A stretch of 64,000 nucleotides of DNA, taken from Bin80 sp965219915. GTDB lineage: Bacteria > Bacteroidota > Rhodothermia > Rhodothermales > Bin80. Position 1 is the first letter of the stretch. Each line of letters opens with the position of its first letter. The notes under the pieces are model-generated. The model was not told the DNA's origin. It searched no databases and worked only from the letters and a program-made list of their open reading frames with translations. Where the stretch lies: contig OZ244794.1 of the NCBI GenBank assembly GCA_965219915.1, positions 1,860,001-1,924,000 on the forward strand. Reading direction: 5' to 3'. The translations under genes were made by a program, and so were the position numbers. This document shows positions 45,844 to 55,603 of the stretch, one piece after another.

Positions 45844-46785
45844 ATGCGCATTTTTGAGAACACTGATTTTAATTTGGTAGGCAGCCGAAAGCGCGGCTAT
45901 ATTCTGAGCGGAATTCTGATTCTGCTCAGCCTCGGCGCAATAGTTACCCGTGGGTTGGAGCTAGGGATCGACTTCAGGGGTGGTATGGAGTTTGTTGTTG
46001 AGAGCAGCCAGGTACTGGATGCGACGGCCGTACGTACTGCCCTCACCTCGGTACTTGAAACCTCACCTGAGGTCAAGACCTACAGCGATGTAGGGGCAGG
46101 TGGACGGGACGCCCTGCTGATTCGAACTCCATCTGAAGGAGAGACTACCGAGATTCAGACCATGGTGGTTCAAGGTATTTCGGATTCTTTTCCTGGCAGT
46201 GATCCGCAGGTGATCAAGACAGATGTCGTTGGGCCGAGGTTCGCGGAAGATTTAAAGCGTGGATCACTGTATGCTGTCCTCGGCTCGTTGCTGGTGATCT
46301 TTCTTTATGTGATGCTACGTTTTGAATGGAGGTTTGGGCTGGGTGCCGTGGCGGCACTCTTTCATGACGTTTTGATTACGCTGGGGATATTCTCCCTGTT
46401 GCAGGGTTTTTTGCCGTTTTCGCTGCAGATTGATCAAGCGATCATTGCAGCTTTCCTGACGATTGTCGGCTATTCACTCAATGACACGGTTGTAATTTTT
46501 GACCGAATCCGTGAGTATACGAACCTGTTCAAAACGGAGCCATATAAGATCGTTGTTAATCGTTCAGTGAATACAACACTCAGCCGCACAGTCATAACTT
46601 CCGGAACGACGTTGTTAGTTGTAACTACACTGTTTATATTCGGAGGTGAGGTTCTGCGCGGCTTCACCTTTGCACTCATCATTGGCGTAATTATCGGGAC
46701 CTATTCGTCTGTTTTCGTGGCCACCCCTGTGGTGGTCGAGTTATATAGCCGGTCTGGATCGGCCCGCAGGGCGGTCCGCCGTTAA
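45844..46785 (+). CDS. secF: Protein translocase subunit SecF
   Basis: 313 aa. Partner of SecD in the same operon. An N-terminal helix (about 18-36) is followed by the family motif LGIDFRGGMEFVVE, a short periplasmic domain and five more helices with LGAVAALFHDVLITLGIF, SLNDTVVIFDRIREY and TLFIFGGEVLRGF. Length and motif order are those of stand-alone SecF proteins. Confidence 0.97.
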   Translation: MRIFENTDFNLVGSRKRGYILSGILILLSLGAIVTRGLELGIDFRGGMEFVVESSQVLDATAVRTALTSVLETSPEVKTYSDVGAGGRDALLIRTPSEGETTEIQTMVVQGISDSFPGSDPQVIKTDVVGPRFAEDLKRGSLYAVLGSLLVIFLYVMLRFEWRFGLGAVAALFHDVLITLGIFSLLQGFLPFSLQIDQAIIAAFLTIVGYSLNDTVVIFDRIREYTNLFKTEPYKIVVNRSVNTTLSRTVITSGTTLLVVTTLFIFGGEVLRGFTFALIIGVIIGTYSSVFVATPVVVELYSRSGSARRAVRR

Positions 46786-46796
46786 CATTTGGTAGT

Positions 46797-47141
46797 ATGA
46801 ATTTCACCGTCAAAGACACCTACAACGCAGTAGTCATCACATTCAAGGGCAATGTGATGGGTGGTCCGGCCACCGCTAAACTCCACGAATCACTTAATGA
46901 GCTCAAGGAGCAGGGCAAGCTGAATGTAATTGTAGATTTGGCTAAGGTCAAGTTCATGAATTCCAGTGGACTTGGTATGCTGATCAGTGCACTGACCACG
47001 ATGCGGAACGCCGGTGGAGACTTACGCCTTGCGAACCCGGCTTCAAAAATCAGATCGTTACTTGTAGTGACCCGATTGGTCACTGTTTTTGAACATTACG
47101 ATTCTGTGGAGGAAGCCGTTGACAGCTTTAAGGAAGACTAG
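46797..47141 (+). CDS. STAS-domain anti-sigma factor antagonist
   Basis: 114 aa, a single STAS domain. VIVDLAKVKFMNSSGLGMLI contains the conserved Ser of the SSG motif (Ser57), the phosphorylation site by which anti-sigma kinases switch these proteins off in SpoIIAA/RsbV relatives. No kinase partner is adjacent. It starts 11 bp after secF and is probably co-transcribed. Confidence 0.93.
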   Translation: MNFTVKDTYNAVVITFKGNVMGGPATAKLHESLNELKEQGKLNVIVDLAKVKFMNSSGLGMLISALTTMRNAGGDLRLANPASKIRSLLVVTRLVTVFEHYDSVEEAVDSFKED

Positions 47142-47224
47142 AAGAATTTGGTTACATACTCCTTACAGCAGGCTCCATCTTTGGCGCCGGCTTCGCGTGA
47201 GGTATGTCACGTAACGGCATCTCA

Positions 47225-48493
47225 ATGGCGGTAACGGTAGTAGTTGGTAGTCAGTGGGGAGATGAGGGCAAGGGAAAGGTTGTGGACCTGCTTGCGCCTC
47301 AGTTCGACATTGTTGCACGGTACCAGGGGGGCGCCAATGCAGGGCATACCATCCGATGGGACGGCCAGACTCAAGTTCTTCATTTGCTACCAAGCGGAGT
47401 ATTTACGCCAGGGGTTCAGTGTGTTATTGGCAACGGTGTAGTAATTGAGCCGAAGGCACTTGTCTCTGAAATCCAAAAGGTTCAGCGGCTGGGGTATGAT
47501 CTGACTGGCAGGTTATGGATTTCCCGGAATGCTCACTGTATTCTGCCGTATCACAAGGCGATAGAAGAGGTTCTGTCTGCGGACAGGATTGGAACGACAA
47601 GGCGTGGGATCGGACCGGCGTACACCGACAAGGTGGCGCGCGTTGGGATCCGGGCTGGTGAGTTGGTTGATCCTGATTTATTTGCCCAGCGCTTACGGAG
47701 TGAGGTTGCCCGCCAGAATACAGTTCTACGTGGTGCATACGGACATCCCGGCCTGGATGCCGAAGAAATACTGGCCGACTACGTCGACCTTGGAATTAAG
47801 CTTTCCGGATACGTCATAGACACCACTGAACTGCTGCATCAGGCATTGGGAGCAGGAAAGAAAATTCTGGCAGAAGGTGCACAAGGAGCGCTGCTGGACA
47901 TTGATTTTGGGACCTATCCCTACGTCACGTCAAGTAACCCAACTGCAGGTGGTGTTTGTACGGGTCTGGGGTTGCCTCCAACTGCAATTAAGCGGGTGAT
48001 CGGAATCACGAAGGCGTACTGCACAAGAGTGGGGCATGGGCCATTCCCCACGGAGTTAACGGATGCAACGGGTGCTCATCTTCGTAAAGTTGGTGCCGAG
48101 TTCGGGGCAACGACAGGCCGACCCCGCAGATGCGGGTGGCTGGATCTGGTCGCACTTAAGTATAGTTGCAGACTTAACGGATTCACAGAGCTGGTCGTAA
48201 CAAAACTGGACGTTCTGTCTGGTCTGGATATCGTGAAGGTATGCACGGAATATGGCCAGGGTGGTACGACCAAATCTCGTTTTGTCAACGATACCCGAGT
48301 GCTGGGCATGACAACGCCCCGCTACGAAGTGCTAGAGGGTTGGACGCAGGACATAAGCAAATGCACTCGAGCGGACGAGCTGCCGCCCGCAGCTTTGGCC
48401 TTGATTGATCGCATTGGTTCATTCACGGGTGTGCGGGTTAAAACCATTTCTACGGGACCAAATCGCGCTCAAACCGTTGAGCTGAGTAGGTAA
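47225..48493 (+). CDS. purA: Adenylosuccinate synthetase
   Basis: 422 aa from the ATG at 47225, the start typical for the family (MAVTVVVGSQWGDEGKGK); an ATG at 47204 would add seven residues. The enzyme joins IMP and aspartate with GTP to form adenylosuccinate in AMP synthesis. Visible are the GDEGKGK loop with catalytic Asp, the GGANAGHT loop with catalytic His, TTRRGIGPAYTDK, EGAQGALLDIDFGTYPYVTSSNP and the C-terminal STGPNR motif. Confidence 0.97.
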   Translation: MAVTVVVGSQWGDEGKGKVVDLLAPQFDIVARYQGGANAGHTIRWDGQTQVLHLLPSGVFTPGVQCVIGNGVVIEPKALVSEIQKVQRLGYDLTGRLWISRNAHCILPYHKAIEEVLSADRIGTTRRGIGPAYTDKVARVGIRAGELVDPDLFAQRLRSEVARQNTVLRGAYGHPGLDAEEILADYVDLGIKLSGYVIDTTELLHQALGAGKKILAEGAQGALLDIDFGTYPYVTSSNPTAGGVCTGLGLPPTAIKRVIGITKAYCTRVGHGPFPTELTDATGAHLRKVGAEFGATTGRPRRCGWLDLVALKYSCRLNGFTELVVTKLDVLSGLDIVKVCTEYGQGGTTKSRFVNDTRVLGMTTPRYEVLEGWTQDISKCTRADELPPAALALIDRIGSFTGVRVKTISTGPNRAQTVELSR

Positions 48494-48525
48494 TCAATGG
48501 TCCCCATTGCAGACTATTCAGTTTC

Positions 48526-49824
48526 ATGCGAGCCTTTATTTCAACTCCCAAGCTGAAGCTTGTGCTCATCGTATTTGCTCTGTGCATTGCTTCGGCGTCT
48601 CTTTTGTATACCAGCAACCTTGTTCGTCATTTGCAGGAGCGCGAACGCACAAGCGTGACCATTTGGGCAGGTGCGATTGAGCAGGTGGCCGGCGCCACGG
48701 CCCAAAATCCCTATGAGCAGGATTTCCGTGCTATGGCAGAAAACTTGGATCCCGCGGATCCAAATACACAGCGGTATCGGGCGGCTTTGGCCTGGGCTGG
48801 AAGATTACCACAGGGGGATCATATTGATTTCATGTTTAGCATCATTCACGACCACCCACCTGAGGTTCCCGCGGCGATAGTTGATGATGAGGGAAACCCG
48901 ATCATATGGCAATATCTGGGGGTGCCGGATTCCGTAGACCTGACCCCACAGGATTCGCTGTATATCGCGCGGAGTATTGCCCGGATGGACCGGAGGTTTG
49001 ATCCAATCTTGATTGAGTTTCAATCAGATCCCCTTACCGCACCTTTGACCCAAAGGGTACACTACGATGAGAGTGTCATCATTAGGGATCTACGCGTATA
49101 TCCGTACCTGCAGCTTACGTTTGTAGCCCTGTTCATCGGAATCGGCTACCTGGGCTTTTCTTACGCTCGCCGGAGTGAGCAGAGTAATCTATGGGTAGGC
49201 ATGGCACGTGAAGCTGCGCACCAACTTGGGACTCCAATATCCAGCCTGATGGGCTGGCTTGAAGTGATGCGTACGAGTCCGAATGCGGACCACGACGTAT
49301 TGAAAGAAGTCGACGAAGATGTACAGCGATTAGGTTTGATTGCGAATCGGTTTAATGATATCGGTTCAATGCCTAAGTTGGAAGATCAGGAGTTGTTTCC
49401 CGTTATAGAGGCAACCGCAGATTATATCCGCAGGCGTCTGCCACGCCGCGGCGCAGCTCTGACGGTGAGTGTGTCGAAGGAACTTGAAGCACCCATCAAC
49501 GCAGAATTATTTGCCTGGGTGATAGAGAATTTACTCAAGAATGCTCTTGATGCCATAGAGAATAAGCAGGCCCATGTTGAGATAACTGCCGGGTCGGAAC
49601 GCAATAGAGTATACATCGATATCAGAGACAACGGCAAGGGCATAGATCGTCGCGAGTGGTCCAATATTTTCAAGCCGGGGTACAGTACAAAGACTCGAGG
49701 TTGGGGGTTGGGCCTCAGTTTAGCCAAGCGTATCGTAGTAGACTATCACGGTGGATCGCTGACGTTATTGAAATCAGTCGTTGGTCAGGGGTCAACTTTT
49801 AGAATTGTTCTTCCTCGATCTTGA
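48526..49824 (+). CDS. Membrane sensor histidine kinase
   Basis: 432 aa. Two transmembrane helices (about 10-28 and 198-218) enclose an extracytoplasmic sensor domain of about 170 residues. A HisKA-like segment has REAAHQLGTPISSLMGWLEV with His232 as phospho-acceptor. The ATPase domain shows the N box NLLKNALDAIENK, DNGKGIDRREW and the G2 box TRGWGLGLSLAKRIVVDYHGG. No response regulator is adjacent, so the partner is unknown. Confidence 0.94.
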   Translation: MRAFISTPKLKLVLIVFALCIASASLLYTSNLVRHLQERERTSVTIWAGAIEQVAGATAQNPYEQDFRAMAENLDPADPNTQRYRAALAWAGRLPQGDHIDFMFSIIHDHPPEVPAAIVDDEGNPIIWQYLGVPDSVDLTPQDSLYIARSIARMDRRFDPILIEFQSDPLTAPLTQRVHYDESVIIRDLRVYPYLQLTFVALFIGIGYLGFSYARRSEQSNLWVGMAREAAHQLGTPISSLMGWLEVMRTSPNADHDVLKEVDEDVQRLGLIANRFNDIGSMPKLEDQELFPVIEATADYIRRRLPRRGAALTVSVSKELEAPINAELFAWVIENLLKNALDAIENKQAHVEITAGSERNRVYIDIRDNGKGIDRREWSNIFKPGYSTKTRGWGLGLSLAKRIVVDYHGGSLTLLKSVVGQGSTFRIVLPRS

Positions 49825-49951
49825 ACTTGGAGCAACGCCCTCAAACCAGAACTGGTGGCAATGAAAAATCGAACCCTTTTCTGGCGAGCGTAACTGCAAT
49901 GGTTCCGCGTGTTTTCATTATATTGGTGTCGTATAAACGCAACAACCAAGT

Positions 49952-51349
49952 ATGATGTATTTAGGCAGCAGGAAATTGTCGGTAACCGTGATTTCAGTCC
50001 TCTTTTTGGTCGCAGGGATAGGGTTATCTGACTCGACCGCACTTCAAGCACAGGTGCCGAAGGTTACCGCCGACGCCGTCATCGGTGCGGATGGAAAGAT
50101 AAATGAAGATTCTCTAAAGGCTTTTGTCACCTGGGCTACGGCAGTATCTGCAGAAATAACGACTATCGAGGAAGGCAATAAGCTGCGAGCTGCAATTTAT
50201 GATTCCACCGGTGATTATAGATCGGGCGATAAGATCTTTCTCGTGTACTTCACAGATTATCGGGGCACAATCCTCTTTCATCCTGGGAATCGGCACGTAG
50301 AGAGTATACCAGCAGATTCGGTTGTCGACGATGAAGGCACTCTAGTAGTTCAGCAGATGTTAGCTGCGGGCACAGATGAGCCAATGAGAGTCGAGTATTG
50401 TTGGAATGACCCGAATGATGATTCTGACAACGCTCCAGGTGCCACTTGCAAGCCCAGCTATGCCATGCGCTATTTTGCGCCAACAATCAACCGCGAACTT
50501 GTGGTCGTTGGTGGATATTATCAGGATTTGAGCGCTCTAGCGACACCGCTCCCTAATATACCGTTGCCCCCCGTTACCGCTGCTGACGTGGTAGACCGGG
50601 AAACCCTGAAGCAGTTTGTAGAAGGTGCCGTGCAGTGGTCCGAGTCGCTTTTTAGTGCGTTGGGATTTTCGGCGGTCCTTCACTGGAAGATTGAATTCAG
50701 AAAAGATGTCAAAGATGGTGGGTTATTCAAAGACGGTCTGACATTGCTCTACAGCATTACTCCTGACGGATATGTAGTCTTTCACGCACTGGATCCATGG
50801 CGCGAAGGTCGGATAGTCATCAACAACCCCGATGCCAGAGGTGATACTACTTTCGTGCGAAGGATCATCGATGAAGCTCAGTCCGGGGGAGGATTTGTGG
50901 ACTATTACTGGGATAATCCTGATGATCCAAATGATGATCAGGATGGAACCCTAAGGACGACATATGCGGTGTCTATGATGCCCGCTGGCATACAGGGAGA
51001 ATATATTCTCGCAGGTTCTTTTTTTCCGAGTCTCGTCACCTCGGTAGAGGGTACGGCCACAGAAATTCCGGCAGATTTTGCGCTTCACGGCAATTATCCG
51101 AACCCCTTCAATCCGTCAACGCGGATCCAGTTTGATCTTCCTGAGAGGGCGCAGGTGACGCTGCAGGTATTGGATTTGCTTGGCCGAAAAGTTGTCGAAT
51201 TGCCCATGCGGGCGTTTGAAGCGGGTGCTAATCATACGGTTGAACTGAACGCGGCTAACCTGTCATCGGGGGCCTATATATATCGGGTGATCGCGATAGG
51301 ATCGGAGCGCACGTATGAGAAGACTGGTTTCATGACGCTGGTAAAGTAG
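49952..51349 (+). CDS. Secreted Cache-like protein with sorting domain
   Basis: 465 aa, beginning with a signal peptide (residues 1-34, ending ALQA). Two similar domains follow, about 45-210 and 215-365. Each reads like a Cache sensor domain: KIFLVYFTDYRGTILFHPGNR and LTLLYSITPDGYVVFHALDP; the second closes with GGFVDYYWDNPDDPND, the first with VEYCWNDPND. The C-terminal 85 residues (NYPNPFNPSTRIQFDLPERA onward) are a type IX sorting domain. Cache domains normally sit on membrane receptors; here the protein appears to be released or surface-attached. The ligand is unknown. Confidence 0.82.
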   Translation: MMYLGSRKLSVTVISVLFLVAGIGLSDSTALQAQVPKVTADAVIGADGKINEDSLKAFVTWATAVSAEITTIEEGNKLRAAIYDSTGDYRSGDKIFLVYFTDYRGTILFHPGNRHVESIPADSVVDDEGTLVVQQMLAAGTDEPMRVEYCWNDPNDDSDNAPGATCKPSYAMRYFAPTINRELVVVGGYYQDLSALATPLPNIPLPPVTAADVVDRETLKQFVEGAVQWSESLFSALGFSAVLHWKIEFRKDVKDGGLFKDGLTLLYSITPDGYVVFHALDPWREGRIVINNPDARGDTTFVRRIIDEAQSGGGFVDYYWDNPDDPNDDQDGTLRTTYAVSMMPAGIQGEYILAGSFFPSLVTSVEGTATEIPADFALHGNYPNPFNPSTRIQFDLPERAQVTLQVLDLLGRKVVELPMRAFEAGANHTVELNAANLSSGAYIYRVIAIGSERTYEKTGFMTLVK

Positions 51350-51640
51350 CATATTGAGCAGTTCAACTACCCGGCGGTATCTGGCCGTTGTTGTTTAGGA
51401 TGGGCGGGGCACCTTTGCGTTTGCATTGAGCGTAGTTGCCCGGATAGCGGGCGTGCATTCCATATGCGGACGGCTGGTGTATCGAAGACAGTGCTTGACC
51501 GATTCGCAACAGGTCGAAGGTGCCCTGCGGAAATAAAAGATATAGTCTACCCGGTGGATCCTAGGTGGAAAAAACCGGCCGCCTGTCAAGAGGAACTAGG
51601 GAGAATGCTGATTCCCGGCAGTGGACTTCCTGTGCGGCAA

Positions 51641-52462
51641 TTATTTCCGCATAGACGCGCTGCCTGGAAGATCTCCAAAGACTATATTGACCGGTGTTCC
51701 CCTTTGAATGTGAAGGAGATCTGCTGCGCTGCCTTGGTTAACAGCGATCTCAAGCAAGTCGCTGCTTCCGAAAAGCATCAAGGGCTCACTCACAGGTGCA
51801 TCGTTGTACGTCTTGTGAATGCCCCGAATAATTCCGCTGCCCGCGTACCCTTTGATTTTGCGTCCCGTTTGACGCTTTTCGAATAGTGTACGAGAAATAT
51901 TCGTAATGCAGTTACCGAAGTGATCAATGTACACGATCCAGCCACGGATACCCTCCTCATCGTCAATCGGCAGAGCCCATTGCAGATGCTTTAATTTTGC
52001 AAAGGGCGTGCCCAGCTCTTCAAGCGCGGTTCCGCTCGCCAGCCGTGCAGCGGCGGGGGCAAACACGTCTCTTCCGTGGAATGTAGCTGACACAATGCTG
52101 TCGCTGGGGGGCTTTAGCTCAACCATTTGATCGGGGGTATCGGTCTCAAGTAGGAGGGTGAACAAGCCATTATCCGGCCCTACGAAGTACTGTTCGTTAT
52201 GTCTCAGGGCTACCGCCCGACGAGCAGATCCAACTCCTGGGTCAACGACAACCAGATGCACGGTTCCTGCACTGTAATATTGAATAACCTGACGCAGTAC
52301 AAATGCGGCCGCTGCGACATCAAATGCTTTTACTTCGTGGGTAATGTCGATGAGAAGCAGATCAGGATTAATGCCATGCATCATGCCCTTCATGGCACCG
52401 ACGTAACCATCTCTGTTCCCAAAATCAGTGGTCAGGGTTATTGTGGAGTTACAGGTACCCAT
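51641..52462 (-). CDS. SAM hydroxide adenosyltransferase (DUF62)
   Basis: 273 aa, full length. The family converts S-adenosylmethionine and water to adenosine and methionine. The conserved motifs are all present: ITLTTDFGNRDGYVGAMKGMM with Asp at the nucleoside site, LLLIDITHEV, VHLVVVDPGVGSARRAVA, YFVGPDNGLFTLLLE and VYIDHFGNCITNI. The gene starts 10 bp after the TonB-receptor gene ends, so the two are one operon. About 290 bp of non-coding DNA separate it from the convergent Cache-like gene. Confidence 0.95.
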   Translation of the reverse strand: MGTCNSTITLTTDFGNRDGYVGAMKGMMHGINPDLLLIDITHEVKAFDVAAAAFVLRQVIQYYSAGTVHLVVVDPGVGSARRAVALRHNEQYFVGPDNGLFTLLLETDTPDQMVELKPPSDSIVSATFHGRDVFAPAAARLASGTALEELGTPFAKLKHLQWALPIDDEEGIRGWIVYIDHFGNCITNISRTLFEKRQTGRKIKGYAGSGIIRGIHKTYNDAPVSEPLMLFGSSDLLEIAVNQGSAADLLHIQRGTPVNIVFGDLPGSASMRK

Positions 52463-52472
52463 TTAATCGGCA

Positions 52473-54470
52473 CTAATGCAAGCTGATTCCAATACCGGCC
52501 TGTATTGACCGTCCTTCGGCTGGTTCGAAATATCGTCCCCCAAAGGCATTAACTACCAATGAACGCACATACTGACTGTCAAGAATATTCTGAAAACGTG
52601 CAAAAGGATGTAGGGAGAATCTGCGGAGATGCCATTTCGATCGCGCCAGATAAATATCCAAGACTGTAAATCCTTCTGACTGAACAGAGTTTGTATTATT
52701 TGCCCACATTCCAGACGCGGACTCGAGAACAATTTGGGCTTGCCACCCACTACGGGCTGCACCGTGAATCGTCAGGTGTAGCTGGTGTGCAGGTACACCC
52801 GGGATACGTAGACCGTCGCCAGGCTCATTCAGAAAGAGAAATGATCCATAGTTGTAGGCCATTCTAATGCCGATTAACGAACCTGTGGGCCAATCCACCG
52901 CGAGCTCAATACCATTATGGCGGTTTTTTCCTCCGTTATTATACCATGTGCGTCCATCCTCTCCCTGCTGCGGGATAAGTCTGTCCCGGATATGTAGAGA
53001 GAAAACGGCAAGGTCCAACCCGAGGCGCATCCGGTCAAGTTGACCGCGTACACCGGCCTCGACACCGCGAGTTTGCTGTGGTCCAAGATCCGAGTTAAAC
53101 CCTCCCTCACCGGAGGGACTGTTGATCAGTTCAGTCGTAGTTGGCGTCTCAAAAGTGGTGCCGATATTCGTGTACCAGGTAAGCATGTTGGTACGGTAAA
53201 AGGCTCCCAGTGATGGGCTCAGTGCGACAAAGTCCCGCCCGCCACTCTGATCGCCATTAGCGAGCAAGTTATCGGTCATCTCGAATTGCAACCGATCAAG
53301 TCGTGCTCCGATAGATAGCCCAAAGCGCGATGAGAGTTGAGCATTCACACCCGCGAATACAGCAATGCTACCCACTCGTTCTTGCTGATCTAGGAGTACT
53401 CTCGTTCCTTTACTACCAGCAGCGTTGTTGAACCGGAAACGATCATCTCGCAGTTGGCGCAGATCAATCCCCACGGCAAAGTCAAGTACCTCGAAATCGG
53501 CCTGAAGCTGAGTATAAACACCTCCAGCTAAACGATCCAGTTCGATCCAGGCAAAAGTTAAGGGGTTGTCAAGAGATCTACGAATTCCGTAAGCCGTGGC
53601 AGTCAGATGGCCTAAGCGGGTCTGTGCACGAAGGGTCAGTCCACCTTGCAAGTGAACACTGACTTTTCCAGCCGATAGGTTGACATACCTGGAATCTGCC
53701 TGGTTGGGGTCCAGGGACATTTGTTCAAGTGTGAGGGATCCCGGGGACAGGACATCCTGGAAAGCTGTATTCAGCGTGAACAGGAGTGCTGTGTTGGCGC
53801 TTGGAACTGTCCGCGCGCTTATACCTGCACGGAGGAAACTGCCCTCACTGTGTGCCCGATGTCCTCGTTTGCTCACGCGTGAAGTATAAACCCGTATGTT
53901 GTTCGGTCCACGCCGCAAACCCGTGCTTACCAGCGTATGACTCAGACCATAACTCCCTCCCACGTGCCGGATTCGCACACGGGTAGAATCTTCCATGCTA
54001 GCAAGGTGCAGAACTCCTCCGCTGGCATTCCCCCAGAACAGTGAACTTGGCCCCCGGAGTAATTCCGAGCGTCCAATGAATGCCGGATCAACGACATCAA
54101 GCATACTTTGCCCGTCTGGCATTGTCAACGGGATACCGTCCAGGAAAGCTTGCAAACCGCGGACGCCAAATGCCGCGCGATAGCCCATTCCCCGAACAAG
54201 GATGCGCTCACCAAGGGCAAAGTGGCCGCGTTCACTGATCTGAAGTCCGGGTAACCCCCGTAGTACACGCTGCAGCGATAGCCCAGGTTCAGAAGTGATT
54301 GTCGAGTGTTGTCGAATATAAAGGCTGCGGGCAGCGGTGGTTTCGGTTTCCAGTTGCCTTGTGGACTGGATCGTCATGGTGGGCAGAGATACCACTGACG
54401 TGTCCTGTGCCATTACGATATGGGCCAGAAGTGCGAGGCCACAGATAAGAAAAATCGAACGATTATTCAT
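52473..54470 (-). CDS. TonB-dependent receptor
   Basis: 665 aa. The signal peptide (MNNRSIFLICGLALLAHIVMAQ) is followed by a TonB-box-like stretch (VVSLPTMTIQSTR), a plug domain (about 50-165: LSLQRVLRGLPGLQISERGH, ILVRGMGYRAAFGVRGLQAF, LLRGPSSLFWGNASGGVLHL) and a barrel ending IQAGIGISLH. No carboxypeptidase-like extension, unlike the receptor at 12706. It resembles receptors for iron complexes or cobalamin. Upstream DNA (54471-54720) shows no recognisable cobalamin or TPP riboswitch, so the ligand stays open. Confidence 0.92.
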   Translation of the reverse strand: MNNRSIFLICGLALLAHIVMAQDTSVVSLPTMTIQSTRQLETETTAARSLYIRQHSTITSEPGLSLQRVLRGLPGLQISERGHFALGERILVRGMGYRAAFGVRGLQAFLDGIPLTMPDGQSMLDVVDPAFIGRSELLRGPSSLFWGNASGGVLHLASMEDSTRVRIRHVGGSYGLSHTLVSTGLRRGPNNIRVYTSRVSKRGHRAHSEGSFLRAGISARTVPSANTALLFTLNTAFQDVLSPGSLTLEQMSLDPNQADSRYVNLSAGKVSVHLQGGLTLRAQTRLGHLTATAYGIRRSLDNPLTFAWIELDRLAGGVYTQLQADFEVLDFAVGIDLRQLRDDRFRFNNAAGSKGTRVLLDQQERVGSIAVFAGVNAQLSSRFGLSIGARLDRLQFEMTDNLLANGDQSGGRDFVALSPSLGAFYRTNMLTWYTNIGTTFETPTTTELINSPSGEGGFNSDLGPQQTRGVEAGVRGQLDRMRLGLDLAVFSLHIRDRLIPQQGEDGRTWYNNGGKNRHNGIELAVDWPTGSLIGIRMAYNYGSFLFLNEPGDGLRIPGVPAHQLHLTIHGAARSGWQAQIVLESASGMWANNTNSVQSEGFTVLDIYLARSKWHLRRFSLHPFARFQNILDSQYVRSLVVNAFGGRYFEPAEGRSIQAGIGISLH

Positions 54471-54808
54471 GACTCAACGGGTGATCAGTGTAACGCACGA
54501 ACGTTTCAGGAATTCCGGTATTCCATAATCTATCATTTTTGCAGCCGTGTAAGCAAGTTATTATCACAGAGTATTCCTCGTACCTTGCACGGGATACGTG
54601 GGATTCCCCAGTTACACGATTCAGATCTGGGAGAATTTTCAGGGATGTCGGTAAGACATGCAGCAAGTAAGTTATATTGCATGTGAGCTCACGGGTGCGT
54701 GCGGGCTAAGCACACCTAAATATGGTCGCAGGTGTGCCGAACGTGCTGTCTTGGATTTCACATGGTACGAGTGGCAAGCTAGATTCGTCTCAAAATTCGG
54801 CAAGGGGA

Positions 54809-55528
54809 ATGTTAGTGGCAATTGAAGGGATTGACGGTTCAGGGAAAGGAACGCAGGCAGAAATGCTTTTGGAGCGTGCTCGCGAAATGGGGTATACTAC
54901 TGCTCTGCTATCTTTTCCGCAGTACCAGCTCACGCAATGCTCAAAGTGGATTGCGGAATACCTGAAGGGTAAACTTGGAGAGCTTAACGAAGTGCATCCG
55001 CTCTTCGCTGGGACGCTGTTTGCACTGGATCGTTTTGAAAGCAAAAACCAGATCATACATTCATTGAAAGAGCACGATCTCGTTATCTTGGACCGATATG
55101 TCGCGTCGAATTTAGCCTACCAGGGTGCACGTGTTGCTAACGGTGACCGTACAAAATTCGTTGATCGGTTGCTGAAACTTGAATACGAGATATACGGGCT
55201 ACCAAAACCAGACCTTACATTATTCCTGGACATGCCCGTTGCATTTTCGGAACATCTGATTTCAGAAAGGGGAACTCGCGCGTATACAGCAGACGATGAA
55301 ATCAAAGGGGCTATGGCGGAACAGGTTGACGTACCTCCTGCGCGGTATGACATTCATGAGGAAAACACAGAATATCTCCATGCGGTTCATCAAATGTATT
55401 ACCAGCTAGTCCAATCTAATGATATGTACCCGCATGAAGTGATTAACTGTCAGAATAAAGACGGTAGGCTAAGGAGTAGGGAAGACATTGCTCGGGAGGT
55501 ATGGAGTGCGGTTGAAGGGAAGCTCTAG
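54809..55528 (+). CDS. tmk: Thymidylate kinase
   Basis: 239 aa from the ATG at 54809; a GTG at 54815 has better spacing to the AAGGGG at 54802-54807 and gives nearly the same protein. The enzyme phosphorylates dTMP to dTDP. The P-loop GIDGSGKGTQ lies at the N-terminus, the DR(Y/H) motif at VILDRYVASNLAYQGA, and a LID-like segment at ISERGTRAYTADDE. The upstream in-frame extension to 54722 is not kinase-like. The protein is about 30 residues longer than E. coli Tmk. Confidence 0.93.
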   Translation: MLVAIEGIDGSGKGTQAEMLLERAREMGYTTALLSFPQYQLTQCSKWIAEYLKGKLGELNEVHPLFAGTLFALDRFESKNQIIHSLKEHDLVILDRYVASNLAYQGARVANGDRTKFVDRLLKLEYEIYGLPKPDLTLFLDMPVAFSEHLISERGTRAYTADDEIKGAMAEQVDVPPARYDIHEENTEYLHAVHQMYYQLVQSNDMYPHEVINCQNKDGRLRSREDIAREVWSAVEGKL

Positions 55529-55603
55529 GGGCCTCAGTGAATCCTGCGAAAAGAAATGTCGTAAGGAATAGCAGGCAGACGGTTTTCACCAACGGAAGGG
55601 ACT

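Noticed and set aside
54471..54720. Cobalamin or TPP riboswitch before the TonB receptor
   Set aside because: Conserved core sequences of these riboswitches are not present on the minus strand.
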